This document shows positions 1 to 7,167 of a DNA stretch of 28,779 nucleotides, in pieces. Made by a program: the position numbers and the translations under genes. The stretch covers positions 20,538-49,316 of the forward strand of contig DJHE01000021.1 in assembly GCA_002432945.1 (NCBI GenBank). The letters run 5' to 3'. The DNA comes from Synergistaceae bacterium UBA5827 (GTDB lineage Bacteria; Synergistota; Synergistia; Synergistales; 79-D21). Under the pieces are notes generated by a model. The model was not told where the DNA came from. It saw only the letters and a list, made by a program, of their open reading frames with translations, and did not search any database. Positions within the stretch are counted from its first letter, which is position 1. The number at the start of each line of letters is the position of its first letter.

Positions 1-7
1 CTGCGCC

Positions 8-349
8 ATGTCAACGGCTAGCCGGAACCGGGCAATGGCTGCACTTGGTGACTACGAAAGCGTTTTGCCGTTCCAGGCCGTTGGTATCGAGCCCCACGTA
101 CTTGAAGAAGGCTCGGAGGGTGAGGCAAGGCTAGCCCTGAACCAATTGGTGCAACGGAAATATGCGGTTGTTTTCGTCGTTGAAGACTGGTACGAACGTC
201 TCAGGGAGTCTATCGAGGAAATCAACGAAAAGGAAGAGACCAGCATCGTCCCTATCCCCGGACTCAGGGGATCGAAGGGCCTGGGCTTTAAATCGATCAA
301 GTCGAGCGTCGAACGGGCAGTCGGGATGGACATATTTTCCGTGAAGTAG
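8..349 (+). CDS. atpF: V/A-type ATP synthase subunit F
   Basis: This 113-residue protein is the small central-stalk subunit F of a V/A-type rotary ATPase, which sits with subunit D inside the A3B3 head and modulates rotation. The conserved start of the family is visible as MAALGDYESVLPFQAVGIE (residues 10-28), followed by a Rossmann-like alpha/beta fold and the central hydrophobic strand YAVVFVVED. The family is usually about 100-110 residues. The first ATG is at 8, but an in-frame ATG at 35 matches the usual N-terminus better; neither has a clear Shine-Dalgarno, and only seven bases are visible upstream of the first. Subunit A follows directly, which supports the call. Upstream subunits (E, C, I, K) would lie outside the window. 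The symbol follows V/A-type naming and should not be confused with F-type subunit b. Confidence 0.88.
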   Translation: MSTASRNRAMAALGDYESVLPFQAVGIEPHVLEEGSEGEARLALNQLVQRKYAVVFVVEDWYERLRESIEEINEKEETSIVPIPGLRGSKGLGFKSIKSSVERAVGMDIFSVK

Positions 350-398
350 TCTGGCTCGGTTGGACGAACACGATGCGAACAGGTTGGAGGCGATCCAT

Positions 399-2192
399 GT
401 GGCCGTTGGTAAGTCTGTAAAGGGAAAGATCAGCAAGATATCCGGACCACTCGTTGTCGCAAGCGGCATGACGGGGTCCGGTATGTACGACGTGGTCCGT
501 GTCGGGAATCTGGGCCTTGTCGGGGAGATTATCGAACTTAAAGGTGACCTGGCCTACGTGCAGGTCTACGAGGAGACTTCGGGGTTGATGCCCGGAGAGC
601 CTGTCGTCAGCACGGGCGCTCCCCTGAGTGTCGAACTGGGGCCCGGGATGATCGAGCAGTTCTATGACGGGGTCCAGCGCCCATTGAACGCAATCGAGGA
701 CAAGGCAAAGAGCCCTTTCATCTCTAGGGGAATCAACGTCCCCGCCATCGATCGGACGAGGAAGTGGGGCTTCACCGCGAAAGTGAAGAAAGGCGACTTC
801 GTGGCACAGGGGGATGTGCTCGGCGTCGTCCAGGAAACGATCCTTGTTGAACATAAGATCATGGTACCGCCAGGAGTCGAAGGAACGGTGGAGGAGATTC
901 ACGAAGGCGAGTTTAGGGTGGAAGAAACGATTGCCGTCCTGGTGAACGGCGAGGAGAGGAACGAGGTCCAGATGCTCCAGAGATGGCCTGTTCGTTCCCC
1001 CCGCCCGGTGGCAAAGCGCCTTCCCCCGGTCGTTCCGCTTAGCACCGGGCAGCGCGTCGTCGACATGTTCTTCCCGATAGCCAGGGGAGGCACTGCCTGT
1101 GTTCCTGGGCCTTTCGGATCCGGGAAGACGGTCATCCAGCACCAGCTTGCCAAGTGGGCCGATGCGGAAATTGTCGTCTACATCGGTTGTGGTGAGCGAG
1201 GGAACGAGATGACCGACGTTCTCATCGAGTTCCCCGAACTGGAAGACCCGCGCTCGGGCCAACCTCTGATGAAGCGTACCGTGCTTATCGCGAACACCTC
1301 GAACATGCCCGTGGCGGCCCGTGAAGCCTCAATTTACACTGGGATCACGATCGCCGAATACTACCGAGACATGGGATACTCGGTTGCCCTCATGGCGGAT
1401 TCCACCAGCCGTTGGGCCGAGGCTCTACGGGAAATCTCGGGCCGGCTAGAGGAAATGCCGGGAGAAGAGGGTTATCCCGCTTACCTGGGAACCCGGCTTG
1501 CTTCCTTCTATGAGCGTGCCGGCCGCGCGATCTGCCTGGGCAAGGCGAAAGCTGAGGGCGCCGTCAGCGTCATCGGGGCTGTTTCTCCCCCGGGCGGCGA
1601 CCTTTCCGAGCCTGTCACCCAAAATACCCTGCGCGTGACGAAGGTTTTCTGGGGTCTTGATGCAAGCCTTGCCTACCAGAGGCACTTCCCCGCGATCAAC
1701 TGGCTAAGCAGCTATTCCCTATATGCCGAAAAGCTGGGCGAACACTGGGATGGAATCTACGAAGGCGAATGGGCCAAGAGCCGTATCGAAGCCATGTCCC
1801 TGCTTGAGGACGAGGATCGGTTGAAGGAGATCGTTCGGCTAGTTGGTATCGATTCCCTGTCGAAGGACGAAAGGATGATCCTGGAGACCTCGAAGTCCTT
1901 GAGGGAGGATTTCCTCCACCAGAATGCGTTCCACGAGGTCGACACCTATGCCTCCATGGACAAGCAGTTCAAGATGCTGCGAAATATCCTGACTTTCCAC
2001 CACTTGGCGATGGAGGCACTGAAACGTGGTGCGGCCCTGAAGGACGTAACTGAGATGGAGATAAGGGAAAAAGTTGTCCGCATGCGATACGTTGACGAAA
2101 AGGAATTATCTACACTCGACGCCCTAGAAGAGGAGATCAAGAAGGAAATCGGCAATCTGATGCCGGCAGGGGGTGAGGTCCATGTTGCCTAG
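399..2192 (+). CDS. atpA: V/A-type ATP synthase catalytic subunit A
   Basis: Catalytic nucleotide-binding subunit of the V/A-type ATPase (597 residues from the chosen start, the usual family length). The Walker A motif GPFGSGKT lies at residues 237-244, followed by the catalytic-region segment GCGERGNEMTDVL. The 'non-homologous region' insertion typical of A subunits precedes it. The sequence MADSTSRWAEALREISGRLEEMPGEEGYPAYL is the family's conserved nucleotide-site segment. I chose GTG at 399 because TTGGAGG at 384-390 lies 8 nt upstream and the protein then begins MAVGKSVKGKISKISGPLV, as in homologues; a longer frame opens at TTG 360 without a ribosome site. The gene lies between F and B and overlaps the B start. 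Whether the enzyme works as an ATP synthase or as an ion-pumping ATPase cannot be read from this subunit. Confidence 0.97.
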   Translation: MAVGKSVKGKISKISGPLVVASGMTGSGMYDVVRVGNLGLVGEIIELKGDLAYVQVYEETSGLMPGEPVVSTGAPLSVELGPGMIEQFYDGVQRPLNAIEDKAKSPFISRGINVPAIDRTRKWGFTAKVKKGDFVAQGDVLGVVQETILVEHKIMVPPGVEGTVEEIHEGEFRVEETIAVLVNGEERNEVQMLQRWPVRSPRPVAKRLPPVVPLSTGQRVVDMFFPIARGGTACVPGPFGSGKTVIQHQLAKWADAEIVVYIGCGERGNEMTDVLIEFPELEDPRSGQPLMKRTVLIANTSNMPVAAREASIYTGITIAEYYRDMGYSVALMADSTSRWAEALREISGRLEEMPGEEGYPAYLGTRLASFYERAGRAICLGKAKAEGAVSVIGAVSPPGGDLSEPVTQNTLRVTKVFWGLDASLAYQRHFPAINWLSSYSLYAEKLGEHWDGIYEGEWAKSRIEAMSLLEDEDRLKEIVRLVGIDSLSKDERMILETSKSLREDFLHQNAFHEVDTYASMDKQFKMLRNILTFHHLAMEALKRGAALKDVTEMEIREKVVRMRYVDEKELSTLDALEEEIKKEIGNLMPAGGEVHVA

Positions 2193-3600
2193 GGAGTATC
2201 GAACCATCACCAACCTTTCGGGACCGCTGATGGTTGTCGAAAAGGTCAACGAAGTCCGTTACGACGAATTGGTTGAAATCGAGCTGGCCTCGGGAGAGAG
2301 AAGAAGGGGACGAGTCCTTGAGATCACGACGGACAAGGCTCTGGTCCAGGTTTTCGAGGGAACGACGGGGATCGACGTTGAGTCCGCGAAAGTGCGTTTC
2401 CTTGGCAAGGTCCTGACCCTGCCGGTCAGCCGGACCATGCTGGGCCGGATCTTCAACGGAAGGGGAGAACCCCTCGATGGAGGGACCGGGGTTATTCCCG
2501 ATGCCCTGCTGGACATCAACAGCAACCCGATTAATCCCTATTCACGAGACTTCCCGTCGGAGTTCATCCAGACGGGTATTTCAACGATAGACGGCATGAA
2601 CCCGCTTGTCAGGGGGCAGAAGTTGCCGATCTTTTCCGGTAGCGGTCTTCCCCATAACCGAATGGCAGCCCAGATTGCCCGGCAAGCCTCGGTCATCAGC
2701 GGGCACGAATCATTCGCCGTCGTATTTGCCGCAATGGGAATCACATTCGAGGAAGCCTCATTCTTCATGGAAGACTTTCGTAAAACGGGAGCGATCGAAC
2801 GAACTGTTATGTTCGTCAACCTGGCAGACGACCCAGCGATCGAACGTATCACCACGCCCCGACTTGCCCTGACGGCTGCCGAGTACCTTGCCTTCGAGTG
2901 CGACATGCACGTACTTGTCATCCTTACGGACTTGACGAACTACTGCGAAGCCCTTCGCGAAATTTCTGCCGCGCGCAAGGAGGTTCCCGGACGGCGCGGC
3001 TATCCCGGATATCTCTATACCGACCTTGCCACCATGTACGAAAGGGCCGGGCGTCTTCGGGGCAAGAAGGGTTCCATAACGCAGTTCCCGATCCTGACGA
3101 TGCCTGAAGACGATAAGACCCACCCGATCCCCGACCTCACGGGCTACATCACGGAAGGCCAGATCATCCTGAGCAGGGGCCTTCACCGAAAGGGGATCTA
3201 CCCGCCCGTCGATGTCATGCCTTCTCTCTCACGGCTAAAGGACAAGGGAATAGGCAAGGGCAAGACCCGCGAAGACCATGCTGATCTCATGAACCAGCTG
3301 TTTGCAGCCTACGCCCGGGGCAAGGAAGCCAAGGAGCTTGCGATTATCCTCGGCGAGGGGGCACTGACGGAGGAAGACAAAGCCTTTGCCCGTTTCTCCG
3401 ATGCCTTCGAGGATCGCTACGTCCGCCAGGGTGAATACGAGAACCGCACCGTGGAAGAGACCCTGAACCTCGGATGGGAACTGCTGACGATGATTCCTGT
3501 CCGGGAACTGAAGCGTGTGCGTGATGCCTATGTTGAAAAGTACCTCAAGCCGCTTCTGGATAAGCAGGAGGTTGTCAAGCCGGAAACGGTGAAGCAGTAG
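2182..3600 (+). CDS. atpB: V/A-type ATP synthase subunit B
   Basis: Non-catalytic nucleotide-binding subunit B that alternates with A in the hexameric head. The protein is 472 residues. As expected for B subunits it lacks a P-loop: the equivalent stretch reads GQKLPIFSGSGLPHNRMAAQIARQA. The typical segments LREISAARKEVPGRRGYPGYLYTDLATMYERAGR and QFPILTMPEDDKTHPIPDLTGYITEGQI are intact. I chose ATG 2182, giving MLPREYRTITNLSGPLMVVE as in homologues; AGGGGG at 2168-2173 is the likely ribosome site. A GTG at 2173 in the same frame is the alternative. The start overlaps the last 11 nt of subunit A, so translation is probably coupled. Confidence 0.97.
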   Translation: MLPREYRTITNLSGPLMVVEKVNEVRYDELVEIELASGERRRGRVLEITTDKALVQVFEGTTGIDVESAKVRFLGKVLTLPVSRTMLGRIFNGRGEPLDGGTGVIPDALLDINSNPINPYSRDFPSEFIQTGISTIDGMNPLVRGQKLPIFSGSGLPHNRMAAQIARQASVISGHESFAVVFAAMGITFEEASFFMEDFRKTGAIERTVMFVNLADDPAIERITTPRLALTAAEYLAFECDMHVLVILTDLTNYCEALREISAARKEVPGRRGYPGYLYTDLATMYERAGRLRGKKGSITQFPILTMPEDDKTHPIPDLTGYITEGQIILSRGLHRKGIYPPVDVMPSLSRLKDKGIGKGKTREDHADLMNQLFAAYARGKEAKELAIILGEGALTEEDKAFARFSDAFEDRYVRQGEYENRTVEETLNLGWELLTMIPVRELKRVRDAYVEKYLKPLLDKQEVVKPETVKQ

Positions 3601-3614
3601 GGAGGGGCGGACCC

Positions 3615-4241
3615 ATGGCGAAGCGACTGAACGTGAACCCGAATCGCATGGAGCTTTCCAAGCTGAAAAAGCGCTTGGTTGTCGCGAAGAGGGGACACAA
3701 GCTTCTGAAAGACAAACAGGATGCCCTGATCAAAGAATTCCTTGGACGAGCCAGGGCGATCAAGCTCCTGCGGGAACAGCTCGAGAAGGAGCTCGCGGAT
3801 TGCTACCGCAGCTTTCTCCTTGCGAGAGCGCAAACATTGCCGGCCATGCTGGAGCAGTCACTTATGATATCGGGGGCCTCCTGCAACCTTGAGGTAGCCT
3901 ACAGGAACGTCATGAGCGTCATCGTGCCGGTGTACACCGTGAACCAGAGCGGTGAAAGCTTGAGCTACGGTCTCGCTACGTCACCGGGGAGCCTTGACGT
4001 GGCGCTGGAAAGATTCTCCAAGCTTATCGCTCGTCTCATCCAGCTTGCAGCTGACGAAAAGGCCTTGAAGCTCATGGCCTCGGAAATCGAGAGGACCCGG
4101 CGTCGCGTTAATGCCCTCGAGCATGTCATGATCCCGTCCTTCAAGGAAACGATCCGGGATATCACCATGAAGCTGGACGAAATGGAACGCTCGAGCCTGA
4201 GCCGGTTGATGGTCATCAAGGAAATCGTCCGGTCCCACTAG
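3615..4241 (+). CDS. atpD: V/A-type ATP synthase subunit D
   Basis: Central-stalk subunit D (208 residues), which forms the long coiled-coil shaft rotating inside the A3B3 head. The N-terminus MAKRLNVNPNRMELSKLKKRL and the C-terminal half with RTRRRVNALEHVMIPSF are diagnostic of the ATPase subunit D family (Pfam V_ATPase_D). Both ends are rich in heptad-like Lys/Arg/Leu/Glu helix, with a middle beta-hairpin region around residues 85-125. The start ATG at 3615 has GGGAGGGG at about 3600-3607, 14 nt after the B stop. This is the last gene of the ATPase operon in the order F-A-B-D; a short gap leads into the carbonic-anhydrase-like gene. Confidence 0.95.
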   Translation: MAKRLNVNPNRMELSKLKKRLVVAKRGHKLLKDKQDALIKEFLGRARAIKLLREQLEKELADCYRSFLLARAQTLPAMLEQSLMISGASCNLEVAYRNVMSVIVPVYTVNQSGESLSYGLATSPGSLDVALERFSKLIARLIQLAADEKALKLMASEIERTRRRVNALEHVMIPSFKETIRDITMKLDEMERSSLSRLMVIKEIVRSH

Positions 4242-4250
4242 GCAGCAAAA

Positions 4251-4796
4251 ATGAGTGGCGGATTCAAAGCTTTCGAAGCAAACCCCGATACGGCAGAGGC
4301 GGCCTTTGTGGCCGACTCTGCCGTTGTCATGGGAGAAGTCAGCCTGGGGAAGGATTCCAGCGTGTGGTACGGAGCGGTTATCCGAGGCGACCTCAAGGGG
4401 ATCAGAATAGGGCGAAGGAGCAACATTCAGGATGGATCCATCCTGCATGTTACCGGGGAACTGGGTGTCGAACTGGGGGAAGATGTGACCGTCGGGCATG
4501 GGGCCATTCTCCACGGCTGTGTCATCGAGAGGGAGTGCCTCGTCGGCATGGGAGCAATCATTCTAGATGGCGCGCATATCGGGGAAGGTTCGGTGATTGC
4601 AGCTGGCAGTCTCGTTCCCGAGAGGCGAGTTGTCCCGCCTGGCAGCCTCCTGATGGGAACTCCGGCAAGGATCATCCGGGAGGTCAAGCCCGAAGAGAGG
4701 GAACAAATCAGGAAATTGGCGGAATCCTATGTCAAGCTTGCTGGATACCACGCGAGAGGCCAGAACTCCCAAGGCAGCCTTCCTGAGGTAGAATAA
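4251..4796 (+). CDS. Gamma-carbonic-anhydrase-like hexapeptide protein (YrdA/PaaY type)
   Basis: A 181-residue left-handed beta-helix protein made of imperfect hexapeptide repeats from about residue 18 to 145 (for example AVVMGEVSLGKDSSVWYGAVIRGD). The three metal-binding histidines of gamma-class carbonic anhydrases are present: H66 in SILHVT, and H83 and H88 in VGHGAILHG. A helical C-terminal tail packs on the trimer in this family. The acidic loop found in the Methanosarcina Cam enzyme is absent, as in the short CamH/YrdA group, whose members are not all active, so CO2 hydration is possible but unproven. The gene begins 9 nt after atpD with only a weak ribosome site, suggesting it is co-transcribed with the ATPase operon. 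Its stop codon overlaps the likely -10 of the RNase P RNA gene. Confidence 0.9.
   Translation: MSGGFKAFEANPDTAEAAFVADSAVVMGEVSLGKDSSVWYGAVIRGDLKGIRIGRRSNIQDGSILHVTGELGVELGEDVTVGHGAILHGCVIERECLVGMGAIILDGAHIGEGSVIAAGSLVPERRVVPPGSLLMGTPARIIREVKPEEREQIRKLAESYVKLAGYHARGQNSQGSLPEVE
4789..4794 (+). promoter_or_regulatory. Putative -10 element of the RNase P RNA gene
   Basis: TAGAAT lies 7 bases before position 4801, which is the 5' end of the P1 helix of the RNase P RNA and thus the expected transcription start. It overlaps the first base of the TAA stop of the preceding gene. I see no good -35 at 16-18 nt, so the promoter may be weak or rely on another contact; read-through from the ATPase operon is also possible. 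Confidence 0.45.
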
Positions 4797-4800
4797 GGAT

Positions 4801-5148
4801 GGGAGTATCACAAACGACCGCTGCAGGCTCGCCAATTGGCGGGTGGTGGAGGAAAGTCCGGGCTCCGCAGGGCAGGACGCTGGATAACGTCCAGTAGGTG
4901 CGAACCTCAGGCAAGTGCCACAGAAATATACCGCCGGCTTTACCGCCGGTAAGGGTGAAAAGGTGGGGTAAGAGCCCACCAGCCGCAGGGTGACTTGCGG
5001 GCTAGGTAAACCCCGTCCGGAGCAAGACCGAATAGGGGGGGATGAGGCGGCCCGCTGACCCCCGGGTACGGTCGCTTGAGCTCGGGCGTAAGTCCGAGCC
5101 TAGATAAATGGTCGTTCTTGACAGAACCCGGCTTACGGGATACTCCCG
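4801..5148 (+). ncRNA. rnpB: RNase P RNA, bacterial class A
   Basis: This is the catalytic RNA of RNase P, which removes 5' leaders from precursor tRNAs. The universally conserved blocks are all present in order: GAGGAAAGTCCGGGCT (CR-I) near 4853, the AGGGTGAAA segment near 4952, GTAAGAGCCCACC near 4969, GGTAAACCCC near 5006, and AGATAAATGGTCG with ACAGAACCCGGCTTA (CR-V) at 5103-5135. The two ends close the P1 helix: GGGAGTATC at 4801-4809 is the exact complement of GATACTCCC at 5139-5147. The length of about 348 nt fits ancestral class A. The gene starts 4 nt after a protein-coding stop and is followed by a strong terminator. Its place between an ATPase operon and the dcw cluster is unusual but not functionally meaningful in itself. 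Confidence 0.97.
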
Positions 5149-5154
5149 AAAAAA

Positions 5155-5180
5155 AGACCCCTGAAGGGGTCTTTTTTTTT
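5155..5180 (+). terminator. Intrinsic terminator of rnpB
   Basis: A GACCCC/GGGGTC stem (5156-5161 with 5166-5171) with a TGAA tetraloop is preceded by seven A and followed by nine T. It lies a few bases after the RNase P RNA 3' end and separates rnpB from the dcw cluster. The A-tract also gives it terminator shape on the minus strand. Confidence 0.95.
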
Positions 5181-5307
5181 GTCCCTTGCTGTATCACCGG
5201 AAAGGGGTGACAGTCAAATGAATTAGAAATAAAGATAGGACCTGGAGCCCAAAATAATATATAGCATTTGATGCTATTGAATCACCTCGCGGGGGTGTGA
5301 AGTGATA

Positions 5308-5344
5308 AAGTGGGTTCAAGTGGGATAAAGTGTCATAACGTGGG
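5308..5344 (+). promoter_or_regulatory. MraZ operator (four direct repeats, 10-bp period)
   Basis: Four copies of the motif (A)AGTGGG start at 5308, 5318, 5328 and 5338, exactly 10 bp apart: AAGTGGG, AAGTGGG, AAGTGTC, ACGTGGG. MraZ is known to bind GTG-containing direct repeats of helical period upstream of its own gene. The array ends 12 bp before the mraZ start and its last repeat overlaps the ribosome site GGGAGG, so binding could block both transcription and translation. An extra AAGTG at 5300 is 8 bp out of phase. I find no convincing -35/-10 pair upstream (5181-5307); the region contains an AT-rich stretch near 5251-5262 and a TAGCAT/ATGCTA inverted repeat at 5262-5276. Confidence 0.85.
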
Positions 5345-5356
5345 AGGATCATTCAG

Positions 5357-5782
5357 ATGCTGGTGGGGACGTTTGAACACAAGCTGGACACGAAGGGACG
5401 ACTTGTTATCCCTGCCCGGTTCCGCGAGGAACTTGGGAACAGCGTCGTCGCGTCCTTCGGCATCGACCGCTGTATCTCCATTTACTCACAGAGAAGCTGG
5501 GAAAGCATACTTGAGCGGCTGCATAGCCTTCCCTATTCCAAGGGGAAAACCCGGGATCTTGTCCGTGTACTCCTAGCTTCTGCACATGAAGTCCCCATCG
5601 ATCCCGCTGGCCGCGTCCTCTTGCCGCAAACACTAAGGGACCAGGCGGAGATCGACCTGGAGGTCAGTATAAACGGGGTCCTCGACCACATTGAGGTATG
5701 GAACTCCGTTAAATGGGATGCCTACAGGTCTCGCGTGATGGAAACACTACCGGAGATTGCCGAGGAGGTGGATGGTTTTTGA
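5357..5782 (+). CDS. mraZ: Transcriptional regulator MraZ
   Basis: MraZ (141 residues) is the DNA-binding regulator that heads most dcw clusters and assembles into a ring of SpoVT/AbrB-like domains. Both domain copies are visible, each with its loop-hinge motif: DTKGRLVIPARFREEL near residues 11-26 and DPAGRVLLPQTLRDQAEI near residues 81-98. The start ATG at 5357 has GGGAGG at 5342-5347, 9 nt upstream. The four-repeat operator just upstream makes autoregulation of the cluster likely. The stop codon TGA overlaps the TTG start of rsmH, implying translational coupling. Confidence 0.97.
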   Translation: MLVGTFEHKLDTKGRLVIPARFREELGNSVVASFGIDRCISIYSQRSWESILERLHSLPYSKGKTRDLVRVLLASAHEVPIDPAGRVLLPQTLRDQAEIDLEVSINGVLDHIEVWNSVKWDAYRSRVMETLPEIAEEVDGF

Positions 5783-6699
5783 TCGAACATATCCCCGTTC
5801 TCCTCGAAGAAGTCGTTAGGTTGCTTGAAACAGGAGAAACACCGAATTTCATCTTGGATGCCACGCTTGGTCTTGGTGGGTATTCCGAGCGCTTCCTCCG
5901 GGAGTGGGCGTCATGCAAAGTCCTTGGGATCGATAGGGACCCGATGGCTCTCGAGCAGGCGAACCGAAGGCTGTCCGAAGAGCTTCGCGAGGGTCGCTTC
6001 GTAGGGCGGGAAAGCAATTTTTGCAAGCTTGCGGAAGTTCTGGACGATCTCGGGTGGGGAAGGCCTGATGCGGTTGTATTTGACCTGGGGGTCTCGAACC
6101 TCCAAATCTCGCTTTCTGAAAGGGGTTTTTCCTTTCAGGAAGACGGGCCCCTCGATATGCGAATGGGAAGGAACGGCCAAACAGCTTCGGACTTGCTGAA
6201 CGCCCTTTCCCAGGACGAGCTTCGCCGGCTCTTCCGGGATTACGGGGAAGAACCCCACGCAGGCTCGATCGCAAAGGGTATCGTTGCCTACCGGCAACAC
6301 AAGGGCCCAATCGAAACGACCGGGGATTTGGTTAGCGTGATTCGGGGGATATTGCCTGCCCCCCTCCAGAGAAAAATGAATCGCCATCCGGCCCGCAGGA
6401 TTTTCCAGGCACTGCGAATCGCAGTCAACGACGAAATAGGTGCCTTGCGGCAGGGTTTGGAACAAGCAGTCGGTACGGTCAAGCAAACAGGTTGCATCGT
6501 GGCGGTCAGTTATCACTCCCTGGAAGACAGGATCGTGAAACACTCTTTCAACGAGTGGGAAATCTCGGGGAAGGGACGGCGCGTCCCCAGAAGGGCGATT
6601 CGGCCATCAGACGATGAGGTGGAAAGAAACTACAAGTCAAGAAGCGCGATGTTGCGAGTTTTTCGAATGGCAGATTCCGTTGTCCTGAAAGGAAGGTGA
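5779..6699 (+). CDS. rsmH: 16S rRNA (cytosine-1402-N4)-methyltransferase RsmH
   Basis: RsmH (MraW), 306 residues, uses S-adenosylmethionine to methylate N4 of C1402 in the 16S rRNA decoding site. Visible motifs are DATLGLGGYSERFL (residues 27-40, SAM site), DLGVSNLQ, GPLDMRMG, the FQALRIAVNDEIGAL signature and VSYHSLEDRIVKH. The usual DLGVSS reads DLGVSN here. The start is TTG 5779, because GGAGGT at 5765-5770 is 8 nt upstream and the protein then begins with IEHIPVLLEEVV as in homologues; a longer frame opens at 5713 inside mraZ. Second gene of the dcw cluster, as is usual. Confidence 0.96.
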   Translation: MIEHIPVLLEEVVRLLETGETPNFILDATLGLGGYSERFLREWASCKVLGIDRDPMALEQANRRLSEELREGRFVGRESNFCKLAEVLDDLGWGRPDAVVFDLGVSNLQISLSERGFSFQEDGPLDMRMGRNGQTASDLLNALSQDELRRLFRDYGEEPHAGSIAKGIVAYRQHKGPIETTGDLVSVIRGILPAPLQRKMNRHPARRIFQALRIAVNDEIGALRQGLEQAVGTVKQTGCIVAVSYHSLEDRIVKHSFNEWEISGKGRRVPRRAIRPSDDEVERNYKSRSAMLRVFRMADSVVLKGR

Positions 6700-6705
6700 G
6701 AGGCG

Positions 6706-7125
6706 ATGCCATCCACTTCAAGAAGCAGGAAATCCAAGCCTCGGAGCGGTAGGACGCATTCAGCCTTCGCAGTTGTAGCCGTTCTCCTTGGGGTCCTCGT
6801 CATGGGGCTTGGTGGAATTCGTCTCTTCAACATGAATCTTGAGCAGCGCCTGACCCGGCTTAACGAGACCATTGAAAACTATAAGGAGATCGAACTTGAT
6901 TTGAGAAACAATATGGCTTCTTTACTATCTCCCTCAAGAGTGTATAGTGTGGCGAGTGCAAAAATGGGCATGGAGAACGGGGTTGCTGTTGCCGTAGTGA
7001 CTGTTCCAGCATCTTCCTCCGCACCTGTTTCTGTAGCTTCACGGCCAATGAAAGGGACCAAAGGACTGCTTGGCGGATTCAGCCTGGCGGGTCTTTTTCA
7101 AAAAGAAGCCCACGCACAGGATTAG
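6706..7125 (+). CDS. ftsL: FtsL-like cell division protein
   Basis: A small bitopic membrane protein of 139 residues between rsmH and the class B PBP gene, exactly where ftsL lies. The N-terminus is short, basic and cytoplasmic (SRSRKSKPRSGRTH), followed by one transmembrane helix at about residues 20-41 and a coiled coil (NLEQRLTRLNETIENYKEIELDLRNNM, about 46-72). The segment SPSRVYSVASAKMGM matches the FtsL/DivIC family end. The remaining C-terminal tail of about 45 residues, Ala/Ser/Val rich, is longer than in typical FtsL. Family sequence conservation is low, so the call rests on topology and position. In the divisome FtsL pairs with FtsB/DivIC and FtsQ to activate FtsWI. Confidence 0.82.
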   Translation: MPSTSRSRKSKPRSGRTHSAFAVVAVLLGVLVMGLGGIRLFNMNLEQRLTRLNETIENYKEIELDLRNNMASLLSPSRVYSVASAKMGMENGVAVAVVTVPASSSAPVSVASRPMKGTKGLLGGFSLAGLFQKEAHAQD

Positions 7126-7167
7126 GGAGGAACTGCCCGGACCGGCGAGGGGGTAGGCGGGATAGGT

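Noticed and set aside
297..1262. 321-codon minus-strand frame over the ATPase A subunit
   Set aside because: It is a shadow of the atpA gene; no domain, no ribosome site.
5262..5276. TAGCAT/ATGCTA inverted repeat as an operator
   Set aside because: Six bp with a 3-nt gap in AT-rich DNA is easily chance, and no known regulator site matches.
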